From contig JAWUZG010000036.1 in assembly GCA_036785705.1 (NCBI GenBank), positions 16,115,501 through 16,179,500 of the forward strand: 64,000 bases of DNA. The letters are read 5' to 3'. The DNA comes from Acanthornis magna (lineage: Eukaryota > Chordata > Aves > Passeriformes > Acanthizidae). Numbering within the stretch: the first letter of the stretch is position 1; each line of letters begins with the position of its first letter. The notes below the pieces were generated by a model that was not told where the DNA came from, did no database searches, and was given only the letters and a program-made list of their open reading frames with translations. This document shows, piece by piece, positions 27,158 to 39,300 of this stretch. Made by a program: the position numbers and the translations under genes.

Positions 27158-30100
27158 GTAAAGCGAGTCCCGCTGCATCCGCTGCAGCTGGTGCTGCCTC
27201 TAGGGCGGCTGCCGGGGCAGGGGAGCTGTGCGGGATGGGGCGGTGCGGGGCCGTGCGGCTGCCGGGGACCCGGGCACCGGCCGCCCCTGTGGCGTGACAG
27301 TCCGAGCGGCAGCGCCGCCCCGTGCAACTTTTTCCCCCGTGCGGGGCGGGCTGTGGCGCCGCCGAGCCCTCCGGCGCGGCAGGCCCGGGCGGGCCGCCCG
27401 CTGCGGCCGAGGCCGAGCCCCGGGGACGGTGCAACCTCTCCCCCCGCGGCCGGGGGCGGCCCGGCACGGCGCTTCCTGGACGGGCAGGGCGAGCGGCTCG
27501 CCGCGGCAGCCGCGGTGCTGTCCGGGAGCTCCGGCCCCGGGTGCCCGCGCCGGGATAACGCCCCCGAGGCGGCGGAAGGGGTGTCCGTAGGGATCGCTGG
27601 GGCGGGAGCGGGCGGCGCGGCGTCCTGCCCGCCTGTACCCGGGGCTCCGCCATCGTCCCCGCGCCGCCGGCGAGCGCCGGCTCGGCGCAGCCTTGCCCCG
27701 GCGGTGAAGGGGCTGCACCCCGGGAGCACCGGCCCCTAGAGAGCCGCCGCTCTGCGGTGGGGACTACATGTCGATTCAGGGCTCCGGAGTGGTTAACCTG
27801 CCGGCCTCTTAAACGGGATGGAAGTTCAGACTGTACGGCTTTCCTAAGTTTTTTAATTACCATTATTAATTTAATGGTTCTGCTGAAGTGGTCTTGATGC
27901 TCACCTGCCTTCTTCCATAGTTTGCAACCTTTATAAGGTCTTTGCGATGTTTCAGAACGCGATGTGCTGTACGGCGTTCACAGTACTTAGTGTGTATGTT
28001 TTTGGACTTGTTTAAAGTCTTGTGATAGAATCTGCACAGGTTCAAAATAATTTCAGATTGGAAACGGTATAAAGGTATTACTTCGTGATACATGACGGGC
28101 CATATCTTCTTGCGCAAAATAGTATTCTGATGTGGTACTTAACTTGATCGTCTCCACTCAGAGAGCGGTAGCATCGTACTTAAGAGAAAGCTGCAGTTTG
28201 AGTCACAGGTGTGTAGACACCTAGTGGGGAGAAGAGTCGGTCTCCAAGCAAATTTTCCCACTTATCCCTCAGTTCTCATTATTTAGGATCTCCCTGAGTA
28301 TTTTCTCCCTGAGTATCTCCCTTCTGTCTAGCAAGCTCCTACTACCAAGCACTGGAAGGAAAGCTTGTGTTAGGCACTGTTTCTCTAGGGATTTTTGGAA
28401 TTAGTATTAGAAGGATGGCAGTACAAGGAGATATGGTTATTAAATTTGTTAATATAAAGGTGAAGAAAATCTTTGCATCTTGAGTTAGGGATGCTGTACC
28501 AGTAACACATGCTCACCCCTCTGATTGGGCTGGTATCAATGCGTGTACATATGCAGTGTAGAAGTTTGTATTCTCCGGTACCAAAGGAATGATAGCTTGT
28601 GTGGGAGGAAACACTTGGGTACCAGTGAAGTGGGAGCCAGACATCATTTTTAGCAGGGGAAGAAGGGGAGGGTGAAGGGGAAGATTTCATGTCCCCTTCC
28701 TTTTCCTCCTAAGTTTGTAGGAATGTCTTGAGTTTTTCTGTTGAATTTTAATACTGGAATGCCCAACATAAACCATTCTGCTGAGAAACCAGAATTGTGC
28801 CTGAACTCAGGAATCTTTTAGTGGGATCAAGCTCTTAGACAGTAAATAAAAAACAAATGAACATTGATTCTCTTACAGTACTTCTTCCTCCTTTTCCATT
28901 TGACCAGCCAAATGGAAATCCAGTAATACATCATCTCAAATATAACAGTATTTCTTCCCTGAAGTGTTTGGTTTGGTTGTTTTAATCTATTTAAGATGGT
29001 ATCCAAGCTATTTATTTTATGACTAGTCAGCTTAAGTCAGTTTGAGTCAAAGTGCCTGAATGTAGAGGCCATGTAACTTCACTTGAAATAAAGGAATGTG
29101 TTTATACAGGATTTTAGCAGAGCAGTCTAAGAGGGCTTCTTGGATATACCATAGTGTTACTGAGCAGGTGTGGAAAACTGGTGCTTGTCCCTGTGTTAGG
29201 TCTGTCTGCAAGGTTCTTGCACTCTTAGTTCATCCCTAAACCTGACACAAGAAGTTCAGAATGGGTCCCTCAGAGGAGTGTCTCCAGGTACATGAGCCAT
29301 AGATCAGTCAGGAGGTCGGATGCTGGGGGCTCTGTACCGAGGGTGGTGCTGGTAAGTGAGTATGAACAGGTACTGCAGCTCTGAGCCCCAGTGAAACTGG
29401 ATCTAGGGAAACTTTGCTACCATAACTGCACGGAGTTTTTCTAACTCGATGCATGTCTTGAGTTTTTAAAATACGCTTTAAGACTGTCATAAGAAGTTTT
29501 TTTATGTTACTACAACTTTTCCAGTTCTATATTTTCAGAAGACGCATAAGAGACATAAGTACTCATTTTAAATATATGGCCATAAAGTTGCTATGATACA
29601 TTTGATAATACAAGATCAGAGGAGTAGGTCACGGCAGTTAAATTATGCAGTGTAAGAAGACTTCGTTGACTGCCAAAATGCCCATAGGCAGTAGGAGTTA
29701 AATAAGTAGCTGTAGCAGAGCACTTGTTGAACTTTTCTTAAAAAGAAAATAAGTATTTCAGAGTATTTGAAGTAGTCAAAGTGGTAATTTTCTAGCAGGC
29801 TTTGCTGTGTACATAGTTGGTTTTGATTGGAAATATTTATATTAGTCCCAACACTTGGATCTAAAGCGTGTAAGTACAATTTGTTGTCTTGCTTCATGAA
29901 ATTGGAGAAATCCATGCTTTTGTAAAGGCTTCTCTGCTATTTAGTTGATACCTTGATACATCTACTTTTTTCCCAGTTCTTGTCAGTAGACTTTTCTCAG
30001 GTAGAACAGACAAAATGAAATCTTGGTGAAACTATCCATGTTAATTGCAAAGTCTGTGATGTTTGGTAACATCAAGTAAGCTGCATAGTTTGGTTTTTCA

Positions 30101-31698
30101 GGAGTGGCTGCAGAAATTTCTAATTAAAATGTTGATGGGAGCTGGATGCCTAATACACGTGGATAGATTTGCAAGTTGTTAAATACTTGTGTACAAGCTT
30201 TTTGAAGTAGGAAGTCTAATTCAGACTCAGATAATTCTTTCCTACAGCAAAAACTGGTCGCAAGGGTTGATAAGGAAGTTCTTCAAGAACTTAACAAGAT
30301 TTTCTTCTGTGCTCTGTCACGAGAGATGTTGTGCAACATGTTGCAGGGACCTGATGGACTGAAGAGGAGCCACATACAAATTAGCGATCAGGTTCATTCA
30401 CTGGCACAGAAAGCCTGTATGCATTCTTATAAACACTTCTTAGCTTGTCAGTTAGTCATATTTCAAAGGACTTGATGACTGAGACATTAGAAAAAACGGT
30501 GTGGAAAAGAGCTGTCAGATGTTCCCAGTTCCAGCCCTGTCTACTGATGTTTCTTTACAATGTAAAAAGGGAGTGTTTCACAAAAAAAGAGCTTTCTGTA
30601 CATTCAGTACATAGTACAACAGTCAGTATTTTACCTGCTGGTATTACACAGCTCCCTCGGGTCTTTTATTCAGATGTAGTTTAGTAATTTCAATGCAACT
30701 TTGAGTAGTTAGCACTTTCTGGGTTCCAGTACAGCATTTCAAATTAAGATTTGGCTTGCCTTTTTAAGTAGATGAAAATGAGTAACAGATGAAATAATGT
30801 TTAGAAAGCTTTCACTGTTCTATATGTCTTTAAGCAACTGTTCTCTAAATAGATTTGGTTTTTAGTCATATTTTTTCTTTTTACTTTATGATTGGGCAAC
30901 CTTGAGCCAAAAGTTCAGGCCTGTGTTCTCTTGCCTTTAATGTAATTTAAGCATACACCCTGATTCTTGACTCCTGCTAGGGCTGCTTAGGTGGTCTGGG
31001 TGTGCCTGTTTCAGTTGCTGATTGTTTTTCTAGTATTATACCATAAACACATTAAAAAACATCTGGAAGATGGGGGAGCGGTAAAGCCCCTCTTTAAAAA
31101 AAAAAGGAAATATGGTAGTCATCAAGTAAAGGCACTTTGAGTCTTTGGTTCTACAGATTATGAAAAGACATGTTTCTCCAAAAGATTTTTGAAATACAGG
31201 CTTTGGGATGGGGATTGTTGCCCATCCTCACCCTTGTCATAAACAGGAGGAGACTGAATCTCCTCCAGTGGTCAATGCTAATTACAGTAAGCTCCTCCTC
31301 TGTCTTGACAGACCTTTTGTGGAGAAGGGCTGTGGCTTCAGGGCGATCATATATAAAATCTTGCTGCCAGGTTAGGTACTGCACTAGAGGGATAGCTCCA
31401 GAGCTTAGCCCTCTCACCCTGAGACTTTTCAGTAGCCGTAAGTCACAGAGAGGGAAGTATGCCTCATACTGCTGGGGTACAAATTTGATTCAAGTAATTT
31501 GACATCCTTTATAAAAATGCAAACATTAGCTGGAGGGTTTTTTTGTGATGTTGCTTGATTTTATTGTTACATAGGTTTCTTTTGTGGGACACAGTCTTCG
31601 CCAGGATTGCAGAAACCTTAAGTCATAGGTAGAATCCCAAGTTCTCAATCATCAAGAAAATGTGAAATGATTTAATCAGTTTTCTCTTCTCTTTTCAG
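27158..31698 (+). other. PIK3R1: Intron 1 of PIK3R1 (predicted)
   Basis: About 4.5 kb between the predicted exon 1 donor (GTAAAG) and a strong acceptor at 31697-31698 (TTTCTCTTCTCTTTTCAG). The first 600 bases are still CpG-island sequence, and the rest is AT-rich. No coding exon, transposon or RNA gene was recognised. If exon 2 begins at 31980 instead, the intron is longer or is divided by a 40-nt exon. Confidence 0.55.
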
Positions 31699-32116
31699 GA
31701 AAAGCATGTGTGCAGAGTTTGGTGGCAGAATATTTCAGGTATGTGGGCAGTGTGTGGCAAATATATCTGAAGAAAGTGTGACTGGCTGAAGAGTTGTTGG
31801 CTGAACTTGGAGACCCAGTAGTTCCGGCAGGCCCAGGAAAATAACTAATTCGAAGAATATTGCTAGACACAGAAGAAGTAGAACACTTACTTCTGCAACA
31901 AGCAGTGACTCAGAATAAATACATCGGTAAAAACATCAGCAGTGAAAAGACAGACTTTGGTGTTTTTTTCATTCTCTAGTGGATTTTATTACTTAAGAGA
32001 CATTTTCGGTATCCCTTTTAATACATCTTGAATTTCTCTGTACATAAAACTATAACTGGACAATTGCTTTTTGATACTGTTTAATAACACTTTTGAATGT
32101 TAAATCATTTGCCAAG
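31699..32116 (+). other. PIK3R1: PIK3R1 5' UTR part of the start-codon exon
   Basis: The preferred acceptor is at 31697-31698, preceded by an almost pure pyrimidine tract. A second acceptor, TTTTTTTCATTCTCTAG ending at 31979, would give a shorter leader beginning at 31980. A CAG-GTATGT donor match at 31739 also makes 31699-31738 a possible separate 40-nt exon. In the longest form the leader holds three upstream ATGs (31706, 31741 and 32097), each with a short open frame. An in-frame stop at 32072-32074 shows that translation of p85-alpha cannot begin further upstream in this exon. Confidence 0.55.
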
Positions 32117-32120
32117 ATGA
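32097..32120 (+). other. 7-codon upstream ORF overlapping the PIK3R1 start
   Basis: An ATG at 32097 opens a frame of seven codons that stops at TGA 32118-32120. That stop overlaps the PIK3R1 ATG (32117-32119) as ATGA. The upstream ATG has a T at -3 and a T at +4, a poor context. The main ATG has A at -3, a better one. The layout could lower p85-alpha translation or allow leaky scanning. It is present in the spliced mRNA whichever upstream acceptor is used. Confidence 0.6.
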
Positions 32121-32450
32121 GCGCTGAGGGATATCAATACAGAGCTTTATATGACTACAAAAAAGAGCGAGAAGAAGACATTGACTTGCACTTAGGAGAT
32201 ATATTAACTGTGAATAAAGGTACCTTACTAGCACTTGGATTCAGTGAAGGGGAAGAAGCAAAGCCTGAAGAAATTGGTTGGTTGAATGGCTTTAATGAAA
32301 CCACAGGGGAGAGGGGGGATTTCCCAGGAACTTATGTAGAGTACATTGGAAGAAAAAAAATATCTCCCCCCACTCCAAAGCCTCGTCCTCCTCGGCCTCT
32401 TCCAGTAGCACCAAGTCCTGCAAAAGCTGAAGCAGAGAGTGAGCAACAAG
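32117..32450 (+). CDS. PIK3R1: PIK3R1 (p85-alpha) start-codon exon: SH3 domain and proline-rich motif
   Basis: Encodes residues 1-111 and the first base of codon 112 of the regulatory subunit of class IA PI3-kinase. p85-alpha binds and stabilises the p110 catalytic subunit and recruits it to phosphotyrosine signals at the membrane. The product starts [14 protein letters not shown]. This SH3 domain (about residues 3-79) shows the ALYDY motif at 10-14, the long insert typical of PI3K SH3 domains, the ligand-binding Trp at 55 (EEIGWLNG) and [13 protein letters not shown] proline-rich motif [13 protein letters not shown] follows at about 84-96, known in the family as an SH3-docking site. The protein closely matches human p85-alpha and not p85-beta. 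The start is the first in-frame ATG after the stop at 32072, with A at -3. The donor is CAACAAG followed by GTTAGT at 32451; phase 1. The 334-nt coding length equals that expected from the human protein. Confidence 0.97.
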
Positions 32451-35400
32451 GTTAGTACTCAGATGGTGTGTGTATCCCCCACGGTTTCAGGTATTTTTGT
32501 TTCATAGATTTGTTTGACTGTACATTCCTGTGTATAGCACCTGCTGGTCAGCTTTTTTAGTGTATGACTCATTTCAGTCAATTAAGAATTGTTTCTACAT
32601 CATAATATTTAGCTCGCACACTTTGTAGTTTCATGTGTTTTGTCTCAGGCACAGGGACCAATGACTTACCGTGAGTTACATCTCACAGGTTAGAAAGTAT
32701 GCTTATAATTCTCCACTGTAAAAATTTAAATGGAAAATGAGCCAGTTAAGATTTATTTTAGGTTTTTGAGAAACTGATGGAAGTGTTTCCTTTTGTGATT
32801 CATCCAACTCACTATTGAGAAAGTTCTTGGTGATTCCAGTAGTACGCATTCTAAATAAACAGTATATTCTTATCACAAATCTCTTGCTAGCAGCAAAAAA
32901 TGTATTCTGATCACAGGGAATTAAAGGTCTGGTCACCTGTGGCATTAAAGGTAAGAACGAGTATTTTAAAATGGACAATGAAATTATAATAAAGAGAAAT
33001 TCAGACATCATTTTTGGGAGTATGGCATGCAGTAGAAAAAAATAACCCTTACATTAAAAAAGGTTGAACAAAGGAAATATCTTCATAAGTTGCTTTCTAA
33101 CCTATGTTTGCAGCAGCGCATTAGGCAGAACTCGGAGTTTGATCAGAACTCTTCTGTTAAAAGAAAAAAAAAATCTTCTCTTTTACTTTGGGGTGAAAAA
33201 TCAAAACAAACAAAACCACCCTTCCTCCAAGTGATTTTGTCCCCTTTACCTTCTAACATTCCGATAGTTGGGTTTTACATATCAATAAGCCAAGTTCACC
33301 TTTGAATAGACTTTACAGCCTATCTGAGAAGTCTAGAGTGGCTTATATTGCATCAACTTCTAATACTTCATAAATTCTCTGGGTTTCTAGCTATAGGAAG
33401 TGAGAGTTGTAGTATATGATCATGATTTTCACAGTGACACCATAGTAATGAATAGTATCATTACACTGCCAACATAGAAATGTTTGCAGCATCACTTGCA
33501 AATTTGTGGTATCAGTTTATCAGCTTCCATCCCTCTCTTCATATAGGTTTATGTTTAGCTGTGCTGATAGCCAGCAACGATGAGTAGAAATATAAGAAAA
33601 TTTTATGTGGTAATGAAGTCAAACTGGCAGAAGCATTTCTAGGTTGGTGGGGACTTAATAAAGAGTGAATTTGAACTGGTTTATATAGCAATGTTATGAA
33701 GCACTGTATTCCTTGCAAGTCTTCAGTGCCTAGGTAGAAATAATTGTTAGGATGAAGGTGAGGGCAGATGATGGTGTTTTAGGTTATAGTGTCTCTGTCT
33801 CTTCAGTCCTTGAACTCTCAACTGCTAGTCATTAGAGTCTCATGTTTCTCTTTCATTAGAGTAGTTCTGAAAATGGGGTATCTGCTTTTGAAAAGAAAAT
33901 CTATTATTTCTTTGATCATTTGTTGTATTGGATATTAATGTGTGCTGCTCAGGTAACACTGACTCTTTTCTTAACCCTCCTGTGGAGATAGCTGCCACCG
34001 TCCTGTGTAACTGCAGAGTAAACATGTCTCTTTGGATAGACACTTCAATGCTGACAGGTTATTTTGAGAAGCAGAGAACAGAAACAAAAACCATTCTTTA
34101 CATGTGCATACTGTGGTGAAGCAACCAGCATCCCAGGCTTCGATGCATTTATTGGTTTAAAAAGTAGCGCTTTGTAACTTCTTTGGTTTCTGTACTCATG
34201 CTTGCTTGATGCTTCTGTTCACAGCTCCACGCTGTGAGCTGGCCACAGCACCGTGCTGGGATGTCCTGGTGTTAATCTTGCTGTTTCCAAGCCTGCCCCA
34301 GGACTGCATTTGTAATAGACATTTATGGGAGTTTCAGCTGCTGGGAGTTACTTTGGGAAGTTCTGCTGTAGATTTGGGGAGCTCTGCTTATATGTAACGC
34401 CCTACGTGAGGTTTATTGCCTTTAGACAAAGTACTATTTACATGCAGTATGTTTATTTTTAATACCATGGGACTGTGGGAATGGGAAACAAGAATAAGTT
34501 CTGATTAAACTGGGAATCTTCATCTCAAAGTCTGCACACATAATCCTGCTGTGCCACAAAATGTTTAAGAATCAGTTTGCAATCCAACTTTGTTTTCTTC
34601 TGACCAAAAAAAAACCCCAGGAGTTCCCCCAGCTGCTTTTTTTAAACCTCATGTAAGAGGCTAGACACCTTTGTAATGCCCTAAAACCAGGGATTGGACC
34701 CTTCGGAATAGAAATTTTAACTTCAGGTTTAATTACTGTTAAAGTATGCCTTCCTAAAAGAAATTAGGAAAAGTAATGATAAGTAGTCTCTGTACAGATG
34801 TTTTTACTGAAGAGATCTAAAGCAGAGAGTGCTTTGTATCTTAGAAACAAATTTGGAAATGTTATACTGAAAAACTATTATAAAATCAAAATTAAGATGA
34901 TTTTAACTTAGCAGAATGCTACAAAAAATATGATAAAACGAGAGGTGAGGGCAGAAATACAGTTCAGATAAAGAACAATGTAGCAATGTATGTTTGACTT
35001 CCAGGTAGCTTCACTATTTTTGTGTGTGTTATTCAGGGCACGGAATAGCAGTTAATATTGTCCAGCAGCCAATGTAATGGGCAGTAGGCCAAAAGATTCT
35101 TCCCAGGATGATGCGTCTCTCTACACCCTTAGAGTGTATTTAAAATAAATTAATGTGTTGTGTGAAACTTGCCTGCCCAAATGCAGTCAAGTTTACATTT
35201 TCATTACTTGATGAATTGAAAGTACTGTGGATTAAAATGACAAATTAATGGGGGACTCTAACTTAAGACTTCTTAAACATACCTCAGTTATTTGTAATCT
35301 GTCTTCTTCTTTAATTCTGTAACAAGTCAATTTTGTATGTACCCCTGATGTGTGTATGTTGAATAAGAGTATCAGAAACTTGAGATTTCAAACAATATAT

Positions 35401-36309
35401 ATGCATACTCATAGGAGTTCCTTTAATTTTACCATATACCTAGGTTTACTTTTTTGAAGAAAACACTTTTTAATATTTTTAATACTCTTAAATACTTAAT
35501 TATTCACTCTGAATGGTTTTTTCACCTGGCTTTATTACTCTTGGTCAGTTGCTCATCAATGTCCAGATTGTTTCATATTAGCTCTAATTTTCAATATTCA
35601 TGCACAATGCTACCACTATTCACAGTGGCTTGTTACTCATACACAAATAGTCGTAGACATCTGAACAGACTTTGCAGTCATTGAGGCTGGTGACATGGGC
35701 AGATCTGCTCATCAGGCCCATGTCTCATGCACAGGGAGCTTCCTAAGTATTAAAAGACAATATGAAAACAAAAAGCCTCGCTGGTGGTCTCAAATTCCAT
35801 TTAAACACTGAAGTCAAATCCTTCCCCATATTTTTATTTTATTCATGACTTATTTTAATTTCTAGAACCATTGATTAAGGCAAGAATTGGCATTCCTTAG
35901 CTGAAATTTTAGGATTGTTGCATTTTTCCTGTCTTTCCCTTATCTTTGTCAATTAGGAACTAGATTTAGTCTGATTTTGTGGGGACCTTTTTTAAATTAC
36001 ATGAAAGGATATGAAAATAAAGGAGAAACAAAAGCCCTGAGAAGTCTCTAGCACCTTCCAGGCCTGATGCATGTTAAAGGTGCAGCAAGGCAGATTTAAT
36101 TCCTCTTGCTGGTGTGAGGCTCTAAGTGGCCCAACCTGCCAGACTTTTCCCACCAGGCAAGGGTGCCTGGCTGCTGTTGGGAAGATTGAGGTGTACGTGC
36201 AGCAGTGGAGACACAGCATAGGGTCGTCTTTATTTCCCCTGTTAGACATCAGCAATTAATGTGAAGCAGTAAATATTTTACATTACTGGGTTTTTTTCCT
36301 TGAAATTCC

Positions 36310-36331
36310 TTTTTTTTTTTTTTTTTTTTTT
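36310..36331. repeat. T22 homopolymer
   Basis: Twenty-two consecutive thymines in intron 2. No reverse-oriented retrogene was recognised after it. Confidence 0.9.
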
Positions 36332-39300
36332 AATTGAAGCTACATCAGGCTGGTTCCTCTCTCTTGTCCTGGTTCTGCTCAAATTTGCAAATGAAAAATG
36401 CATAAGCTGTACGAAGTCCAGATATATTTTGCAAATGTCAATTCAGCTCATCTGATACGGCTGCATACATTTAGAGTAGGTTCATACAGTATTGTTTCTC
36501 TACCTCGTTTGTGAAGGCTGATCTTAAGCAGAGTTTGGAGCATAAAGCTTTGACTGATGGACTGAAATATTTTTAGATTTAACTTGGAATGCTGAATTCT
36601 CACTTTGAAATGAAGATCAGATTGCAGAAGGGCAGACCAAAACTTTGTATGAATAATTTGTCAGTTTTGATGTTTTGGAGCTTCCTGCAACTTCCTGTGT
36701 AACTTAAAAGGGTTGTTTATGTTGACACTTTGTACTATTTCAGCTGATTTTTAGCCTAAAAATAATCTGAAGCTCTTCCTTCATGTGGTGAAGCTATAAA
36801 ATAGATTTATTCTTTTTGAAGAAAAAAGCCAAACTTTCTTTCACTCTTCTCCTAGAACAGATACAGATCAGCAAGTTACACAAAGATAATGACACAAAAC
36901 ATTTGGAAACTCTTTCCTCTCACTGTGACCAGGTTATGCAATATCTAACAGAGATCCAAACTGACAGAGGGCATAAAACGTTTTCGGTATGGTTTAACTG
37001 ATTGTGTTGTAGGATTTGTTTCTTTAATTTTGCTATAAAGCCAGTGGAGCAATCAATTTGTGAAAATTATCTACATTTGTATTTGAGGGACATAAGAGTG
37101 AGTGAAATGTAGCAAACCTGGAGCCTCCATTAGGAAGAAAACAGTCATCATCTTGCCTGATTTAGGCAAATGGAAAAAGGAAATTATGGGATGAAGTGAT
37201 GAGTCACTATCTCGTGACAAATACAAATGGTAAATGTATTTACCATTCAAGCCAGAGGCCCCCATGCATTCTTTCTTTTTAAAACCTGTTTGAGTCTAAG
37301 CCTTTGCCCTGCTGCAGTTGTCAGAACTGCCTTGCAGTCATAAATTTTCACATCAGTTGATTTTACCTTGTATTGAGAAATAGGACAAGTTCCTGCTATA
37401 AAGCCTTGCCGGCTGGTTGTGATCACCTTTCTAGGTAAATTTCTAGCTCCCAGCTAAGTGCATGCATCTGAAAACAGAGTTCTTGCCACCTGCGTTATCA
37501 CTGAAAATTGCAAAGATTTTTGCAAGCTGCACTGAAGTGAGACAGAGCATTTTTTTCACAGTGATAATATCAGGGTTGATAGTAAGTAAAAAAGCACCAG
37601 TAAGTTGTAAGTACCACAGGAAGCACAGGGATAGGCTTTGCAAGTACAGGTACAAACTGCACGTGGATAGTGGGCCTGGGCAAGTTCATGGTTGATGCGT
37701 GGCCCCACCTGCTGGTGGAGGAGGAAGGAAGCAAGAGGGAGGAAGGACTTTTAAACGTAGCATCTTCCATGTTGTGTTTTAATCCTCACAGGATAAAAAT
37801 AAAAGTGAGAGAGAGCGCTTTTGAAAATAATACTTTAATTGAACAGTAGATATTCTTGTGAAAAATATATCACTTGGGCCATACAGAACCCTCTTTTAAT
37901 CCTCAAAACTGACCTTAGCCTGAAAACCTTGTGTGGGATAAAATGATGAAATACATCCTTTTTCCCCAACTGTATCTATTAGTCTGATAACAATAGCTCC
38001 TTCTGTTGTACATTTTGCATTAAGAAGCTGAAAGAATAAGACACTCCTATTTTGATGCAGTAGCAAATATTTGCCTGTTTTTTATTGTACTGATTTTAAT
38101 ACGCCTTTCTATAATTACGACAGTGGCACTATATTGAGTGACTTCGCATAGCTTACTTTAGCCTTGTGTTATACTGATTTAGTCTGCTAATACCTCGTGC
38201 TGAAATGAAATCTCCCTGGGCAGATGTAAAGCATGGCAAAGCTGAATTAGCCTGTACCTCTCATTGGAATCATCTCTAGTCCTATCACAGCTAGTCACCA
38301 TCCATCTGGTCCTGAAGCCGTGATCCAGGAACATCCGAAAAAACCTTCACTGGTTAGCAAATTGTTCTTACTTAGGCTTGCATATGATAACATCAGTTTG
38401 TGAGTTTAAGCAATACATGGTACTAAGTGTTAGCCAAGAATGGATCATTCAGCACCATGAGCAAATAGCCATGCCCACTTAAATAGTTGTGTGATGCCAT
38501 ATGTGCATCCAGATTTTCTTGTGTGAAAGAACACAGGTCTGTAACTGCAGCTGGCTGTGCACTGTTTCACATCTGCGTCTTACTCCAAAGCTGCTCTCCA
38601 TGATGAATATCCGTGAAATCAATCTGAAGGCTAGAATACAAAGAACTTCTTTATTTTCATAGCTAAGAATGACAAAGGGAATTACACGATATTAAAGACA
38701 TGCTTTTTTTAACTGGAGAAGGATATTAAGTCCTGAGAATACTTTGGTGAGAATCTAAGTACTTGGGAGAACTTAGAGAGAATTTTTGGCTTTAAAAGAA
38801 AGTAGTAACTCTGATTAATAGTTGCTAACTTTTGTTCCTGCTTTCAGCAAAATACATGTCTAAAATGCAATTCTATTTTGAGATTATTTCATTAATAGAA
38901 GACATTTGTGTCAATTTTTTTGGGGGTTTTGGTTTTTTTAGGTTTTTTTCCACTGTTGTAGAAATGCCTGCATCCTTGGACATTGCCTCAAATCTTTTCG
39001 GAAAGTGTTAGCAGGTGTAACCTTTTGTACTAACTTGACTGCTTTTTGTTCAGTCTTTTATAAATACTGTCTGCAGCAGTCCACAAGAATAGCACCAAAA
39101 TGTTGTTCTTTATTTTCACATGTTGACCCACTTTATAAAATAGTTTGCATGTAAGAGAGCATTAAAAAATTATATTTAAGCTGACAGCTTTTCAGGTAAT
39201 AAGATCCTCAAGTCAGGGTTTCAAAAACACACTGTTGCCCTGAGCCAGGGAAGGATGTAATTGCATATGGTTTCTACACTTTAAAAATATCTTTTGAGAC

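Larger units (their letters stand above)
26395..27745 (+). promoter_or_regulatory. PIK3R1: CpG island, probable PIK3R1 promoter
   Basis: About 1.35 kb of very GC-rich, CpG-dense sequence in an otherwise AT-rich window. It contains GC boxes, a CACGTG E-box and a long G-run, and I see no TATA box. It lies 4.4 kb upstream of the exon with the PIK3R1 start codon and contains a strong splice donor at 27158, as expected for a CpG-island promoter with a non-coding first exon. Long open frames on both strands here (up to about 500 codons) come from the scarcity of stop codons in GC-rich DNA. They are rich in Arg, Ala, Pro and Gly and are not credible proteins. The transcription start cannot be placed exactly. 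CpG islands often fire in both directions, but nothing here shows an antisense transcript. Confidence 0.85.

Noticed and set aside
26337..27863. Open frames of 270 to 508 codons on both strands of the CpG island
   Set aside because: GC-rich DNA has few stop codons. The translations are low-complexity Arg/Ala/Pro/Gly, overlap one another in several frames on both strands, and show no domain.
32093..32116. An eight-residue N-terminal extension of p85-alpha
   Set aside because: The frame is open upstream of the ATG, but the codon at 32093 is TTG. The first in-frame ATG is 32117, so the usual start stands.
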